Positions 47,254-58,541 of a DNA stretch of 64,000 nucleotides are shown piece after piece. A program made the translations under genes and the position numbers. Position 1 is the stretch's first letter, and every line of letters begins with the position of its first letter. Location: the NCBI GenBank assembly GCA_024220525.1, contig JAMYWO010000171.1:25633-89632 (forward strand), in the 5' to 3' direction. The notes under the pieces were generated by a model. That model saw only the letters and a list, made by a program, of their open reading frames with translations, did no database searches and was not told the DNA's origin. The DNA comes from Cochliopodium minus. Its lineage: Eukaryota; Discosea; Himatismenida; Cochliopodiidae.

Positions 47254-50200
47254 TTAATAATCTCTTTTTAGATTGACCATTTGATAAAAAGTTGAATTAG
47301 GATTAGAAAGGAGGTTGTTTGGAGAATCAAATTCAACCTTTCTGCCAGCTCTCATTACAAGAACAGAATCAAGATCGACTATAGTTTGGAGTCTATGTGC
47401 GATCATCACTGTAATAAAAGGAATTTAAATAACCAATTATTTAAAAAGGATAAATTTTTTTTACAAACAGTTCTTTCTGATAATTTTTTCATGGCCTCTT
47501 GTAGAAATTTTTCGCTGTTATTGTCAACACTTGAAGTTCCTTCATCAATAATCTAAAATATTTTCTTAACAAAGAAAGCTATGAATTGAATGTGAAAAAT
47601 GTTACGATAATTTTGCTATCAAAAAGAAGAGCTCTGGCCATGCACAAAAGTTGTTTTTCACCCAATGAAAAGGAGGAACCTTTTATAACAGTATCAAGAC
47701 CATTTTCAAGTTCTTTAAAAAAAGATTTTGTATTTAAAGTAAATAAAAAATTGTTTAAACATTTTTTTACTTTCACATTTGTTTAATAGTCCAACAATTT
47801 TGAGCATATCCCACATTTTTTCATCATTAATATTTGGTCTGCCAAAACTCAAGTTAAATCTAAGAGTATCATTAAAGATGACTGGAGTTTGAGGTATCGC
47901 ACATATTTGTTTTCTGAGGATGGGAAGTGGAATTGATCTGACATCTACTCCATTCAACTCTACCTTTCCTGCTTCAACTTCCACAAGTCTCATAATAGAA
48001 TTGAAAATGGATGATTTTCCTGATCCAGTTCTTTTCATGAAAAAAAATTTAGATTTTTATTTTATTTATTTATTTTTATTTTATTTATTTATTTACCTCC
48101 CAACAATACCACAAGATTTTTTTGGTTCAACTTCAAAAGAAAGATTCTTTAAGACAAGTTGATTTGTGTATCCCATTTTGACATTTCTGAAAGCTAATGA
48201 TCCTTCGTTCGGCCAACGGTAGTTATATCTCCTAATTTCTTTTTGAGTGTACTGCTTTTCTATTTCATAACTAGAATACTCCATTATTCTTTCGACAGAA
48301 TTCATTTGGCCTTGACTGGATGTTAAAGATCTAATTAAAAAATTGATAGTGTTAGCAGAACTAAGTGAATAGGTGAGTGCTAATCCAATCGATGAAGAGT
48401 CAACATTATAAGTAGAACCCAAATATCCGTAAAAGGAAATGAAAAACAGAGCACTAGTAGCTATTGTATCTGCTCGAAATGCCAACCACCTTTCCATCGC
48501 AATCCCAAAGAAAACACACTTGTTTAGATTATCTATCTTTTCTTCTATTTTGTCCACAAACATTTTTTCTACTTCTTCTATTCCACTGTTCCTAATTGTC
48601 AATACTCCATCTTTTATAATTTCATTAATAGTGAAAGATCAAAAATTTTAATTATTTATTTTACCAAGGGACTCGTTTAGTTTGCTTGTTATATCACTCG
48701 TTGCAATATTTTTAATTCTTGTGACTTCACGAAATGACTTCCCAAAGTATTTTTGAGAAAAAAAGAGTACAATGAAGATAAATCCCACCCCAATTAATGC
48801 CCAGTAACTTGAATAAATAATGATAAAAAGTGTTGCAATGATTTGGAAGATACGATCTTGACTAACAAACAAAAAAAAATCAAAAAAATTTCAATTAAAA
48901 AAAAAAAGAATGGATAAAATTACCTTTCTCTTAGTGTTTCAGAAAGTTGAAAATCGATTTGATCAATATCATTTGCGAATCTTGATTGAAATCTAATTTT
49001 CAATGAAGAACAATATGAATCTTAAGATAGAAAAGAAAAAAATTTTTTTTTTAACCTTCCCATAGGTATTGATTCGAAGACTGTTTTTTTGATTTTCAAA
49101 ATTGCTCTAATCAACATTTGGTGAAAGTAATTCGATGAAAAAAGAGAAGCAAAAGAATTGCAGATGAGATGTAAGAATAAACACAAAGAAAAAATCAATC
49201 CTAACAACATATAGAAAAAAAGATGCTGTCTGTTTTGATGAATGTCCATATTACTCGCCCCTTCTTTTGCCCATTTAGAAAGGTAAATATTTTGGATGAC
49301 TGTTATAACATAACTAGTCAAAATGAAAACGACAGAGCTTCCCCAAAAGAAAGGTGAACTTTTTGAAAAAAAAATTTTATGATAAAAAAAATAAATAAAA
49401 AGTGTTAAATTGTTTATAATACCTGCTGAAGTAATGATAAAATTTGTTCATTTTGACAAACCCTGATTCCTTTTTTTCTGAAAGTTTTTCGGTTGTGGTA
49501 TTTATTCCGTCTTCTACCTTTTCTATTTTGTCCAACTCTTTCTCTTTCTCTTCTTGTTTCTTTATTTCCTCTTTTTCCTTTTTTTGTTCCAATTCGCTCT
49601 GTATTTTCTTTTCTTCTTCTTTTTGTTTTTTTTCTTTAGATAATTCACTTTGGGACAATAGAGATTTGAACAAAGAATTTTCCATCAATTGATCATAATT
49701 TCCTGTAGCTTTCATACTACATAAAATAATGATTTGAATGATTATTTTTAATGTTTTTTTTTTTTTTACCATCCATCATCTAATAAATAAATATTATTTG
49801 CTTTTGTTACGAGATCCAAGTGATGAGTAACCAGGATAACTGTTTTTTTAGCTAAGAAATTTTCTATAACCTCTTTGTAAACCATCTGTCCAACCTTTAC
49901 ATCTTTTAAAAAAGATTTAAAATAAAATAATTGGCAATAGGTTTTGGATAAGAAAAAATACCTAAAGGAGAAAAAGGATCATCCAATAAATAAATGTCTG
50001 CATCAGAGTAAAGAGTCCTTGCCAAACATATTCTCATTTTTTGTCCTCCACTCAGTCCTTTACCTCCTTCTCCAATAGATGTATTTTCTTTCTTTTCAAG
50101 CAAATTAAAGTCAACATCCAATGCACAAGCTTTGATAACTTGTTTAAATCTAGTTTCTTCGTAAGGAAGTCCAAAGAGAATATTATCTTTGATGGTAGCA

Positions 50201-52163
50201 AATAATAAGAATGGATTTTGAGAAAGAAAACTGATATTCCCTCCAATTTCTACCTTTGATTTTCTGAAAGTGTGCAATTCTCCTAAAATAGCGTGTAAAA
50301 GAGAACTCTTTCCACTTCCTACTTTTCCTGAAATAACGCTCAATTCTCCTTTCTTGATGTGCATGTTAATGGAAGAAAGAATGAATGAATTTTTGTTGAG
50401 TTGAAGTTTTTCTTCGGTTTTTATGAGATCTTGGTTTTCGTCATTCATTGTGACACTAACTTGATTACTTTCCTCTATTTGTTCCTCTTCTTTTTTCCAA
50501 CTAAATTCTGAGTTCTCAATATTAATTGCAAGTTTTCCCAAGTCAAGAATAGGAAATGATTCTTTTTCTTCTTGCATCAAAAATTCTTCTAATCTACCCA
50601 AACTAACCTTAGATTCAACAATAGAAGCCATTACTTGATTTAATTGGGAAAATGGGATTCTCAAAACTTGGAGAAGAGACAAAGTTGCAAAGGCAATAGC
50701 AGGTGTTAATTTTTTACCCATTTCAACAAATACAAGGAAACAGATAGAAGTAGTGGCGGGTACAACCATGAAATTAAGAAAGTTATGAATTGCTTTTACA
50801 ATTTGGAAAAGTCTTATTTGCTTCATTTCTTTATCTCTTATATTGAGAATTTTCTCGAGGAAATAATCTTCTAAAACATAAAGTTTTATCGTTTCCATCG
50901 TATTCAACATCTCTGAAGAAGTTCCAACTCTTTCATCTGTGGTTGTAATTATGCTCTTTTTCAGTGTTTGTGTTCTTTTGGCAAAGTAGGCTGACAAAGG
51001 CATTGAAATGATAAAAAAAGAGAATCCTATTAGAGATGGCCAAAGTCCCAACATCACCACACAAAATGCAAAAGAAGAAAGTACAATAAGAGTGGATGCC
51101 CATGTGAAATGAAGAAATCTGTATGCTGTTTCTAACCTCGCTGTATCGTTGTTTAGAAGATTGATCACTTGATTCCTTTTCGAACCGTTCAGAGATTGGT
51201 TACTCAGCCTGAGTATTTTGGAATGTAAGAATGACATTATCTGTAATTTTTTTTTAAAAAATCATTGTTTGATTTAAATTTTTAAAAAGGATAAATTGAA
51301 ATGATTTTTTTTTTTTTTTACACCAGATCTAATCTCAAAGCCAGTTCTAACCTTTTAATTAAAAATCATTTAGATAAAATAAAATAAAATAAAATAAAAT
51401 GAAAAAATATCTTTGAATTTGTTTACAGTTTTAAACCAATACAATTGGAGATTGATCGAACGTAATGTTGGAAGAATGATCATCAACAACAGAAGGATTC
51501 CCCATTGGAGATTGCTGGTTTTCTTGTTTTCAATGTAGTTGATTACCATCTTGATTAAATAAGGGATAGCCACTTCTACAGCAGAAAATATCAATCTGCA
51601 AGGAGCTGTCCAAATGAATGGTGATTTGAATACATTCCACAATACCCAAAACAATTTGTTTTTTGTTGTATTTGCATTTGTATTATCCCAATGATACTCA
51701 ATTTGATCTCTTATTTCACTTGTTTTGATGTCTATTTGATATAAATCATCCAAATCTATTGTTCATTAGTTTTTGTATTTCAGAGAAAAAAAAAAAACGA
51801 ATTATTTCAAATCATTTTTGAAATATTAATTCTATTGATACCTAGTGATTTCTGATTTCCTAATTTTAACAATGGAAATAGCCATGATACTGACCATCTT
51901 TTTTAATATGTTGGATTTATGTTGATTATTAAAGAAATGAAATATAAAAAAGAACGAGAAATACCTTGAAAAATAATTTGAATCAACATCAGGACTCATA
52001 ATAGAACTAAAATCAATAATATTCCATTGATTTTTCAATAAAAAAGAGAATAATTTAAAATAATGTTTTGTGACCTGTTTTTGATTTCCAAATCAATCGC
52101 CTCAAATTGATTTTTCTTTCCACAACATTTTTTTGTTGGTTTTTCAAATTGCATATCATTCAT
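47254..52163 (-). CDS. ABCC/MRP-type full ABC transporter
   Basis: Sixteen exons, complement(47254..47408, 47465..47552, 47606..47712, 47771..48030, 48097..48610, 48665..48861, 48924..48992, 49056..49358, 49423..49716, 49770..49902, 49962..51240, 51322..51351, 51427..51755, 51842..51897, 51965..52006, 52075..52163); 1314 residues, all phases agree. Layout is TMD1-NBD1-linker-TMD2-NBD2 without TMD0. The start has the ABCC motif SNYFSRWSVSWLFPLLKLG. NBD1: SGKVGSGKSS, GKGLSGGQKMR, IYLLDDPFSP (Asp in place of catalytic Glu, as in many ABCC proteins). NBD2: GRTGSGKSS, SLGEKQLLCMARAL, IIIIDEGTSSVD, MIAHRLQTI. The linker (~690-770) is a Lys/Glu coil. Family role: ATP-driven export of anionic conjugates. 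Substrate unknown. Confidence 0.9.
48055..48095. repeat. TTTA/TTTTA simple repeat in an ABC-transporter intron
   Basis: Tandem TTTAT/TTTA units make up most of the 66-nt intron 48031-48096. It is a typical AT microsatellite and may vary between strains. Confidence 0.8.
51374..51401. repeat. (AAAAT)n microsatellite, five units, in an ABC-transporter intron
   Basis: Five consecutive AAAAT/TAAAA pentamers within the intron 51352-51426. Simple-sequence repeat with no further meaning visible. Confidence 0.85.
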
Positions 52164-52289
52164 TTCCAAGTTCCAAAGAAGAACTTGATTTTTTTTTTTT
52201 TTTATTGAAAAATGTGAAAGGGGATTATCAACATGTTCCAAGGAACAAACGTATTTGGGAAGGAATATAAATTTAATCAAAGATTCGAT

Positions 52290-54805
52290 TTAAAAGCATT
52301 TTCTATGAACAATGTTAGGTCCTGATTCTTCATATTCTTCAATACTTATCCACATCTTTGAAAAAGTGGAAAGGGAACTTAGTATGCTTGCTCCAATCCA
52401 TGAAGAAAAAACAGGCTCAGTAGAAGTAATCACACTCAATTTATCAAGGCCTATTTTGGAAAATTCATTCGACAATCTCTGTTCAAATCCATTTAATAAA
52501 ACACTTCCTCCAATCAAGCAAAGATGTTTTAGATCATCTTCAATATCAACACAACTTTCTTTTCCAATTTTAATAAGTTCCACTAGTGTTTTTTCTCCTT
52601 TCAACTCGATTAAAGATTTATTATTTCCTCTTTTTTGGAATAATACTTCAGACGGGGAGAATCTTTCTTCATTTAATTCTATTATCTCTCCATCAGGTAA
52701 GACATATTCAACAGATACACCAACATTTTTGGAATCTTTTATAGAAGAAACGAATCCATAGTTGTGTTTGATGTTGTTAGCTATTTTGACTTTGTCATAC
52801 TCTGTGAATTTCTTTGAAATTCGGGGAGAAATAGATTGAATTATTTTTTCGGTTACATTTATTCCTCCCAATGGTGATGTAATACTCTTTTGTTCATTTA
52901 AAGATCAGTTAAAACTTATTAAAACGAAACGAGTACCTTGTCGGGGAGGCAATACCTAGTTTTTCATTTTAGCAATAAAAATTTTGAAAATTTGATAAAT
53001 TTACCCTTCATATATTGAAACTATATTGGTTTTATCGTATCCAACATTTACCATTATCTTGAAAAACAACTTAATTTTTAAATTATTGAATGTATTAATA
53101 TTTTACCCCTGTTGTTTTACCCATTTGATAAAGACTATTTAAAATGAAAATTAATGTGGAAATGAAATTTTTTATTTACCCTAGAACAGACTAAGAAAAA
53201 AAAAAAATGCGAACATTAAAATTATGTTTCTAGTATTCAAATAAATATTTACCGAAATACAAGCATAAGTAGAACCAAAACAAAATTTTTCAAATACAAG
53301 TTCAGTAACATTTTCTCTATATTGTTTATTATAGTTTGAATCGTGAGTCCACAACAGACTAGAAGAGGCACAATATCTATCAAGTGGGTTTGTGTAGCAG
53401 TAATCTAAGATAGATTCTATATGGTCCATGTTTGCATCTTCGCAGTTATTGTAAGCACGAAAAAAATCAAATTCATTATGGAGACGTTCATAATTATCTG
53501 ATCCTACAAGGAAATAGTTTTTATTTTCAAGTTGATATTTCGCAATTACAGTTTCTGAAACGATGGAAGGCGTTTCTTGACCGTTACATCCAAACTTGAA
53601 TGTACCATTCCCAAAGTCAATGCTATTTTTAAAAATTTTTAATTTTTTTATTTTGTGAAAAATGAGTTTTTTTAAAAAAAAAAAAGTTTACCTTGATCCA
53701 TTATGTTCTTCTTTGTGGTTGGTGTTTCTTTGAGAGAAAGAATATCTCATCTTGGGAGAAATTTGTATCTTGTGGTCTCTTTCGTTAAATTGCACAAAAA
53801 ATTTTTTCAAGTTACTGTACAAATTAGAATTGTAAAAATCTCGTGGTTTTGATTCTAAAGAAACGAAATCATTCCTCAATTTTTCAATTTTATCTTTCCA
53901 AATTTTTTCTTCATTGGAATGTACGTAGAAAAAGCGAGAAATCTTTGAAATCTTTAATAGATTCGAGACATCAAAGAAGCTAAAAAGATAGGTGATTAAA
54001 ACATTAGGAAGTTTTGAAAATGGACTATCTTTGATGGAATCTCTGAGAGGAGGATCTTCCTTAGAACCTATAAAACCTAATCTGTTTAATTCGTTTATTT
54101 TTATCTCTTTCTCTTTTCCTTCTTTAAGGTATGGATTTCTTGGAATAAATTTCACTCTTGGCTCGTATGGTGCTTCTCTAAATTGAATGCAGATCCTTTT
54201 TTTTTTGTAGCTTTCTGGCAAGTGTTTAGGGGAGCTATTTTTCTCGAAATTTGTTATCCCATGTTTTACATTTGCATTTATACTCGAATCAAAGATCACC
54301 ACATCCCCACTTTTAACTTTAATTTTGATTTTTTTGGATTCTCCTTCTTGATACCTTTTATTCTATTATAAAACCCCTTTATATAAACAAATATATTCAA
54401 AATTCTTTACCAAAAGTTTGCAGTAGATCCTATTGAAATTATCACTGCATATCCTCTCACAAAATCATAATGTCCTTCGAGAAATCCATCCTTTTCATCA
54501 AATGATAAGCATTCAATCAACCCTATTTTATATTCATTAGGGAATTTTTCTATTGATGCTTTCTCATTCACATAAAGATTTATCTTTTGCATTATTCCTT
54601 GTAATGGTTGATTTATGGATTGCATATTCATATCATAGCTGAATAATTTGGAGCAAATGGAGTTTTTCAATTTCTGAGGATGAAAAGAAATTTCCTTCTT
54701 AATTTTTTCAATTTGATCGATCAATAAAAGCTGATCTTCCAAAGAAAAAAAATTTGGAATATGCAATATCTTTAATTGAACTTTTTCTTTAATTTCCTTC
54801 TTCAT
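52290..54805 (-). CDS. AlkB-type dioxygenase / F-box / actin-related protein fusion
   Basis: Eight exons, complement(52290..52886, 52937..52955, 53005..53057, 53107..53134, 53180..53190, 53253..53622, 53692..54354, 54411..54805); 711 residues, all joins in phase. Residues 1-195 are an AlkB-family 2OG/Fe(II) core: H112-x-D114 in GHYDFVRGY, H163 in NVKHGI, and R185-x5-R191 in KKRICIQFRE, the complete metal- and 2OG-binding set. Residues ~244-290 are an F-box (FSKLPNVLITYLFSFF). Residues ~351-711 are an actin fold: IDFGNGTFKFG (phosphate 1), VNVGYDKTNIVSIYEGYCLP (phosphate 2) and LIGGSVLLNGFEQRL (adenosine loop). AlkB and F-box lie in one uninterrupted exon (53692-54354). F-box plus actin recalls plant ARP8; the AlkB part is extra. 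Likely an SCF adaptor with a demethylase-like module; substrates unknown. Contains 11-, 19- and 28-nt exons. Confidence 0.88.
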
Positions 54806-54923
54806 TCAAAAGAAATAAATTTATTCTTTTATATTTTTTTTTTAATTATTTACAAAATAAAAAATCTGTTATAAATAAACAAGGTTGTTCACTGTTGATG
54901 AATATCCTTTATCCATTAAATAA

Positions 54924-55451
54924 TTATCTTTCATGACTTTTATTCTTCTTTTTTGATGTAACCCAAGCAAAGGCTTCTTCCAATCCTTTTCCATTCAATG
55001 CACATGTTCCCTGTATCTTCCATTTCTGTGTAATACTATCAAGATCAAGCTGTTTGGAGATTTCTGTGATGGTGAATGAATTCAAAAGATCTTGTTTATT
55101 GGCAAGAATCAACACATTTGAATCTTTTAATTCAGGGCTAGATAAAATGCGTGATAATTCTTTTTTTGATTTTTTCAGATTAACCCTATCACTGCTATCA
55201 ACCACAAAGATTAACGAGTGGAAAATTTTTTTATACATTTTCTGTTGTTTATTTGCTTCGATATCCCAAATTGTATATTTGTTATTTTTAAACTTTATTG
55301 TTTCCACTTTAAAACCCATGGATGGAGGACTTAGTTCTTTGATCACTCTACCATATTTTAATTGAAAATAAATTGATGTTTTTCCAGAGTTGTCTAATCC
55401 CAAAATTGCAACTCTTGCATTACATTTGCTTTTTGTTAAATACATTCCCAT
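54924..55451 (-). CDS. ARF/ARL-like small GTPase with degenerate G3 box
   Basis: Intronless, 175 residues, normal ARL size. MGMYLT at the start keeps Gly2, the N-myristoylation position. G1 is intact (GLDNSGKTS), switch I is PPSMGFKVE (the usual Thr is Ser), G4 is NKQDL and G5 is CALNGKG. The G3 box, normally WDxGGQ, reads WDIEANKQ: the glycine and catalytic glutamine are both replaced. So nucleotide binding is plausible but hydrolysis and switch II movement are probably altered. ARLs recruit effectors to membranes or cilia. It sits 118 bp upstream of the AlkB fusion gene on the same strand. Confidence 0.85.
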   Translation of the reverse strand: MGMYLTKSKCNARVAILGLDNSGKTSIYFQLKYGRVIKELSPPSMGFKVETIKFKNNKYTIWDIEANKQQKMYKKIFHSLIFVVDSSDRVNLKKSKKELSRILSSPELKDSNVLILANKQDLLNSFTITEISKQLDLDSITQKWKIQGTCALNGKGLEEAFAWVTSKKKNKSHER

Positions 55452-55784
55452 GTGAAATCTATTCTTTTGATTTTTTTGATTTTTATCATTTTAATTTACT
55501 TTTTTCCAAGGATTTTAAATTAATTATTATTTTTTAACCTAAATTTCAAAGGATCTTCAAATTCGAACAAAGTTTAAATTTTCTTTTTGAGATATAAACA
55601 AATGAATACCATAAATTGAATTAAAGATTTCTTTTTAAAATATTAATTTAATTAGTAAATTTATAATAAATTTTGATATTTGGTGAAATAAAGTTAACAT
55701 GATTATTAGAAGAAATTGTTTGTATTATCAAAAACATATGTTCCTTCTATGAAGTTGAATTATAAATATAGTTAAATTTTTTTT
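55452..55784. other. Intergenic, no gene seen (333 bp)
   Basis: Between the ARL start and the lipase maturation factor stop, both minus strand. AT-rich, with no ORF or RNA gene recognised; it must hold the ARL promoter. Confidence 0.5.
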
Positions 55785-58383
55785 TTAATCAAGTTTGATT
55801 GTCTTTGTAGATGTATCTTCTCTTTTTCCTTTGAACGAAATATAAAAAATAAAAAAGGTAAAAAATATGAAAATGAAGATGAAATATTCTTCTAAAGGAG
55901 AAAAAAGAGATAAAAGAGTTTTGAAAAACTGTTGAGATCCTTTATAATGACGAAGATTATTGTTTAAGAGACCAGATTTTAAAAGAATGGAGTTGAGTTT
56001 TTCATTGTTCAAATGGAAAGTTTCTTGAATGTATGGCCCTATGTATTCCTTTTTCCACCAAACATTTTTAGGAGGAAATAAATTTCCCAAAGACCAATCA
56101 AATTTAGTAAAGGAGTATTTAAAGAATTCAACTTTGATAAATTTGGGAGGCTTATTTTTAAAAAATTTAATTAAAATTAAAAATAATTTTAATCAAATTT
56201 TTAAGAATATTTACTCTTTCATATAGTTGATAGTATGATTTATTATCAAGAAGTTTTAAAACAGGGCCAGATCCTTGAAGTATTTTATTAATAAAAGAGT
56301 ACAGCCATGGAACTTTAAAGAAAATAATTTCAATGAAATAAAACAAAAAAAAGTTTATAATTTAACCTCTATTGGGATCACTAAGTGCAGCAAACCACAT
56401 TTGCCAATCAAGTCTTGGTTGAAAAGGAATGATGGTGAAAGAAGAAGTTTTATTTGCGTGAACAGGTTTATATTTAAATTCTAAATCTTCCCAATTCTTA
56501 TTATCATAACTCCAAAATAAATTAACTTCATATCTCGGGTTTGTCATTCTTGCAAACAGACCATATGAATTTGTCCATTGCATTCTTTCAAAAAGATAAT
56601 ACCAATCTGAGTTCATGTATAAGTTGGTGTGATGTGGGATAATAGAAACAAAGTTTTGAAAGGGAGTATCTTTGAAAACTTGATCATTGTTTAAATGACT
56701 TTTATTTTCAAACTTTTAAAAAATGAGAAAAAAAATAAAATTTTTTTTAAAATAATAAATTCACACCTGGTTAGAAACTGCAATGTACTGAAAGTTAAGC
56801 ACAATCAAAACAATGTAAAAGAAAGCAATTATTTTAGTTAATTCGAATATTTTGAGGTGAATCTTATCTTTGTTCCAGAAACAATAAAATGCAGACCTAT
56901 AATTTTCAATTTTAAAAGTGAATTAAAATATTTGCAAAAAGAAATTTACATCAGAAAAAAGAGAATAATGTTGAATACAAGTAAATAAAAAGCCAAAGAA
57001 AGTCCAATTGATGTGAATGATATAAAAAACTAGAAACAAAATTTAATTATTTTTAAAAAATTGTAGATAAAATCTTACGGGAAAGTTTCTTGGCTTTAAT
57101 TCCCTGAAAGAGGGAAGTAGAAAAGATAACAACAAAAACAAAGAAGGAACACTTGAATAAATAAACAAAACTTTTTTTGAAGTAAAATGTTTCTTCAGAG
57201 CATTTATTGTCAAGATAGAATCATCTACCAGAGATAAACAAAGACATGCTGTCAAAATGTTGAAAAAATTGTAATTTCCAGATGTTATAATCTAAAAAAA
57301 AAAAATGTTAATTTAGTTTATAAAAATTTTATTGTTGATCTTTTACAATAAACTGTAAAAGAATCTGAAAGAAAGCAGCATATCTAAGAACACAAGTGAA
57401 TGGAAAGAGTATCAAGAAAGGGTAGATAATTTCAATAACAAACATGAAAAAGGTAGAAAAAAAATGGATAAAGGGAGGGAGGTTGTGAAAATAATAAGCA
57501 AAAAAATTAGGTATGCATTGTGTTTCATAATGAACATCTAATCCTTTCATGTTGGTCCAAAGTTCACATTGAGATAATATTTTGACTGAAAAAAAATATT
57601 GAAGTATTTTTTTTATATTTTAGAAATAAATGTTACCTATTCCTGATGCAAACATTAGTTTGAAAAGCAAGAATCTTATTGGCAAGTATCTTAATGATCC
57701 AAACGCTTTATTTTTTTCAATATTTAAAGGGAATATCGAGAAAACGGAAAGTATTATTGCCAAAAATCCTATATAAAATCAATTTTCAACAGAAAATAAA
57801 GAATTATTATTTATTTTTACCCTATCAATAGATCACATTTTAATTAAAAAATAAAAAACAAATTTAAAATTAATTACTGTTTCTTGTATTAAACTGTCCC
57901 ATTGAAAATAGTAAAAAGTCTTATTTTAAAATTTTTGAAAAGATTTGTTAATGAAATGAGAATTAAATAATATTTAATAAATGAAAATTATATATTTACT
58001 CTTCCGTACACGATTATGGTGTTATAGGAGATCCAATTCAAGATCAATAAAAGGAAATTTGGGAAAAAGATGCCTATTGCAGAGCTGATGATTCCCATTA
58101 GAGAATTCAAATGGAAAGCATCATACTTTTCGAAAAATAACTCAAAGAATCTCAATGATGATGTTCTAGTGAATGTATTATCTCCCACATTGTGAATATG
58201 TAGAGGTATTATGCCATCTCTCCCTATTTATTATTATTTTTACGAATATTTGATAGATCTCTTTGAATATTTACCATATAATCCTTCTTGTTGTATATAT
58301 GCAGATAATATAGCAACCAAATAAATTAATGAGATGAATTTCAAGAATATCTTTGAAGACAAATTGAAATGTTGAAAAATCAT
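55785..58383 (-). CDS. Lipase maturation factor (LMF1/LMF2 family)
   Basis: Twelve exons, complement(55785..56150, 56215..56312, 56367..56712, 56767..56896, 56950..57029, 57079..57291, 57347..57585, 57637..57768, 57821..57821, 57878..57919, 58000..58223, 58275..58383); 659 residues. Multi-pass ER membrane protein. Family landmarks: YIQQEGLYGRDGIIPLHIH, TFYYFQWDSLIQETGFLAII, GLDVHYETQCIPNFFAYYFH, TSGNYNFFNILTACLCLSL, YGLFARMTNPRYEV, and the DUF-type motif IIPFQPRLDWQMWFAALSDP in the lumenal C-terminal domain. Role: ER folding and assembly of secreted lipases and other disulphide-bonded proteins. The reading frame between the exons ending 57878 and starting 57768 closes only if a single G (57821) is an exon; otherwise one base is missing at the donor. 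Confidence 0.88.
57821..57821 (-). other. Predicted one-nucleotide exon of the lipase maturation factor gene
   Basis: On the minus strand the sequence reads GATAG-G-GTAAAAAT. The upstream exon ends in phase 0 (GAAACA, donor gtaatt) and the downstream exon must begin with GA of a GGA codon. The lone G completes that codon and gives the conserved ETGFLAI. The two introns made this way are 56 and 52 nt, exactly the local norm, whereas a single intron would be 109 nt. The alternative is a deleted G in CAG(G)TAATT. Confidence 0.6.
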
Positions 58384-58541
58384 TTTTTTTTTTTATTTTT
58401 ATCCATGATACATTCAAAAGGAATTCAAAGATGAAGAAAAGTGAATTTGATTCTAGCTTGATTGGAAAAGTTTTGGTCCCTTTTTTTTTTGTTGAATTTT
58501 TGATTTAAAAAAAAAAAAATTGGGAAATTCTCTTTGATAAA
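58384..58541. promoter_or_regulatory. Divergent promoter region, lipase maturation factor / FkbM gene
   Basis: 158 bp between head-to-head starts, with T tracts next to the minus-strand ATG and an A tract 5' of the plus-strand ATG. No element recognised. Confidence 0.3.

Noticed and set aside
47229-47256. Bacterial-style operon for the close-packed minus-strand genes
   Set aside because: All genes carry spliceosomal introns and unrelated functions; close spacing alone does not show co-transcription.
54300-54302. GTG at 54302 as the start of a separate F-box/actin gene
   Set aside because: The frame continues upstream through SGDVVIFD and joins the AlkB exon in perfect phase; the AlkB second His and Arg residues lie downstream of this point.
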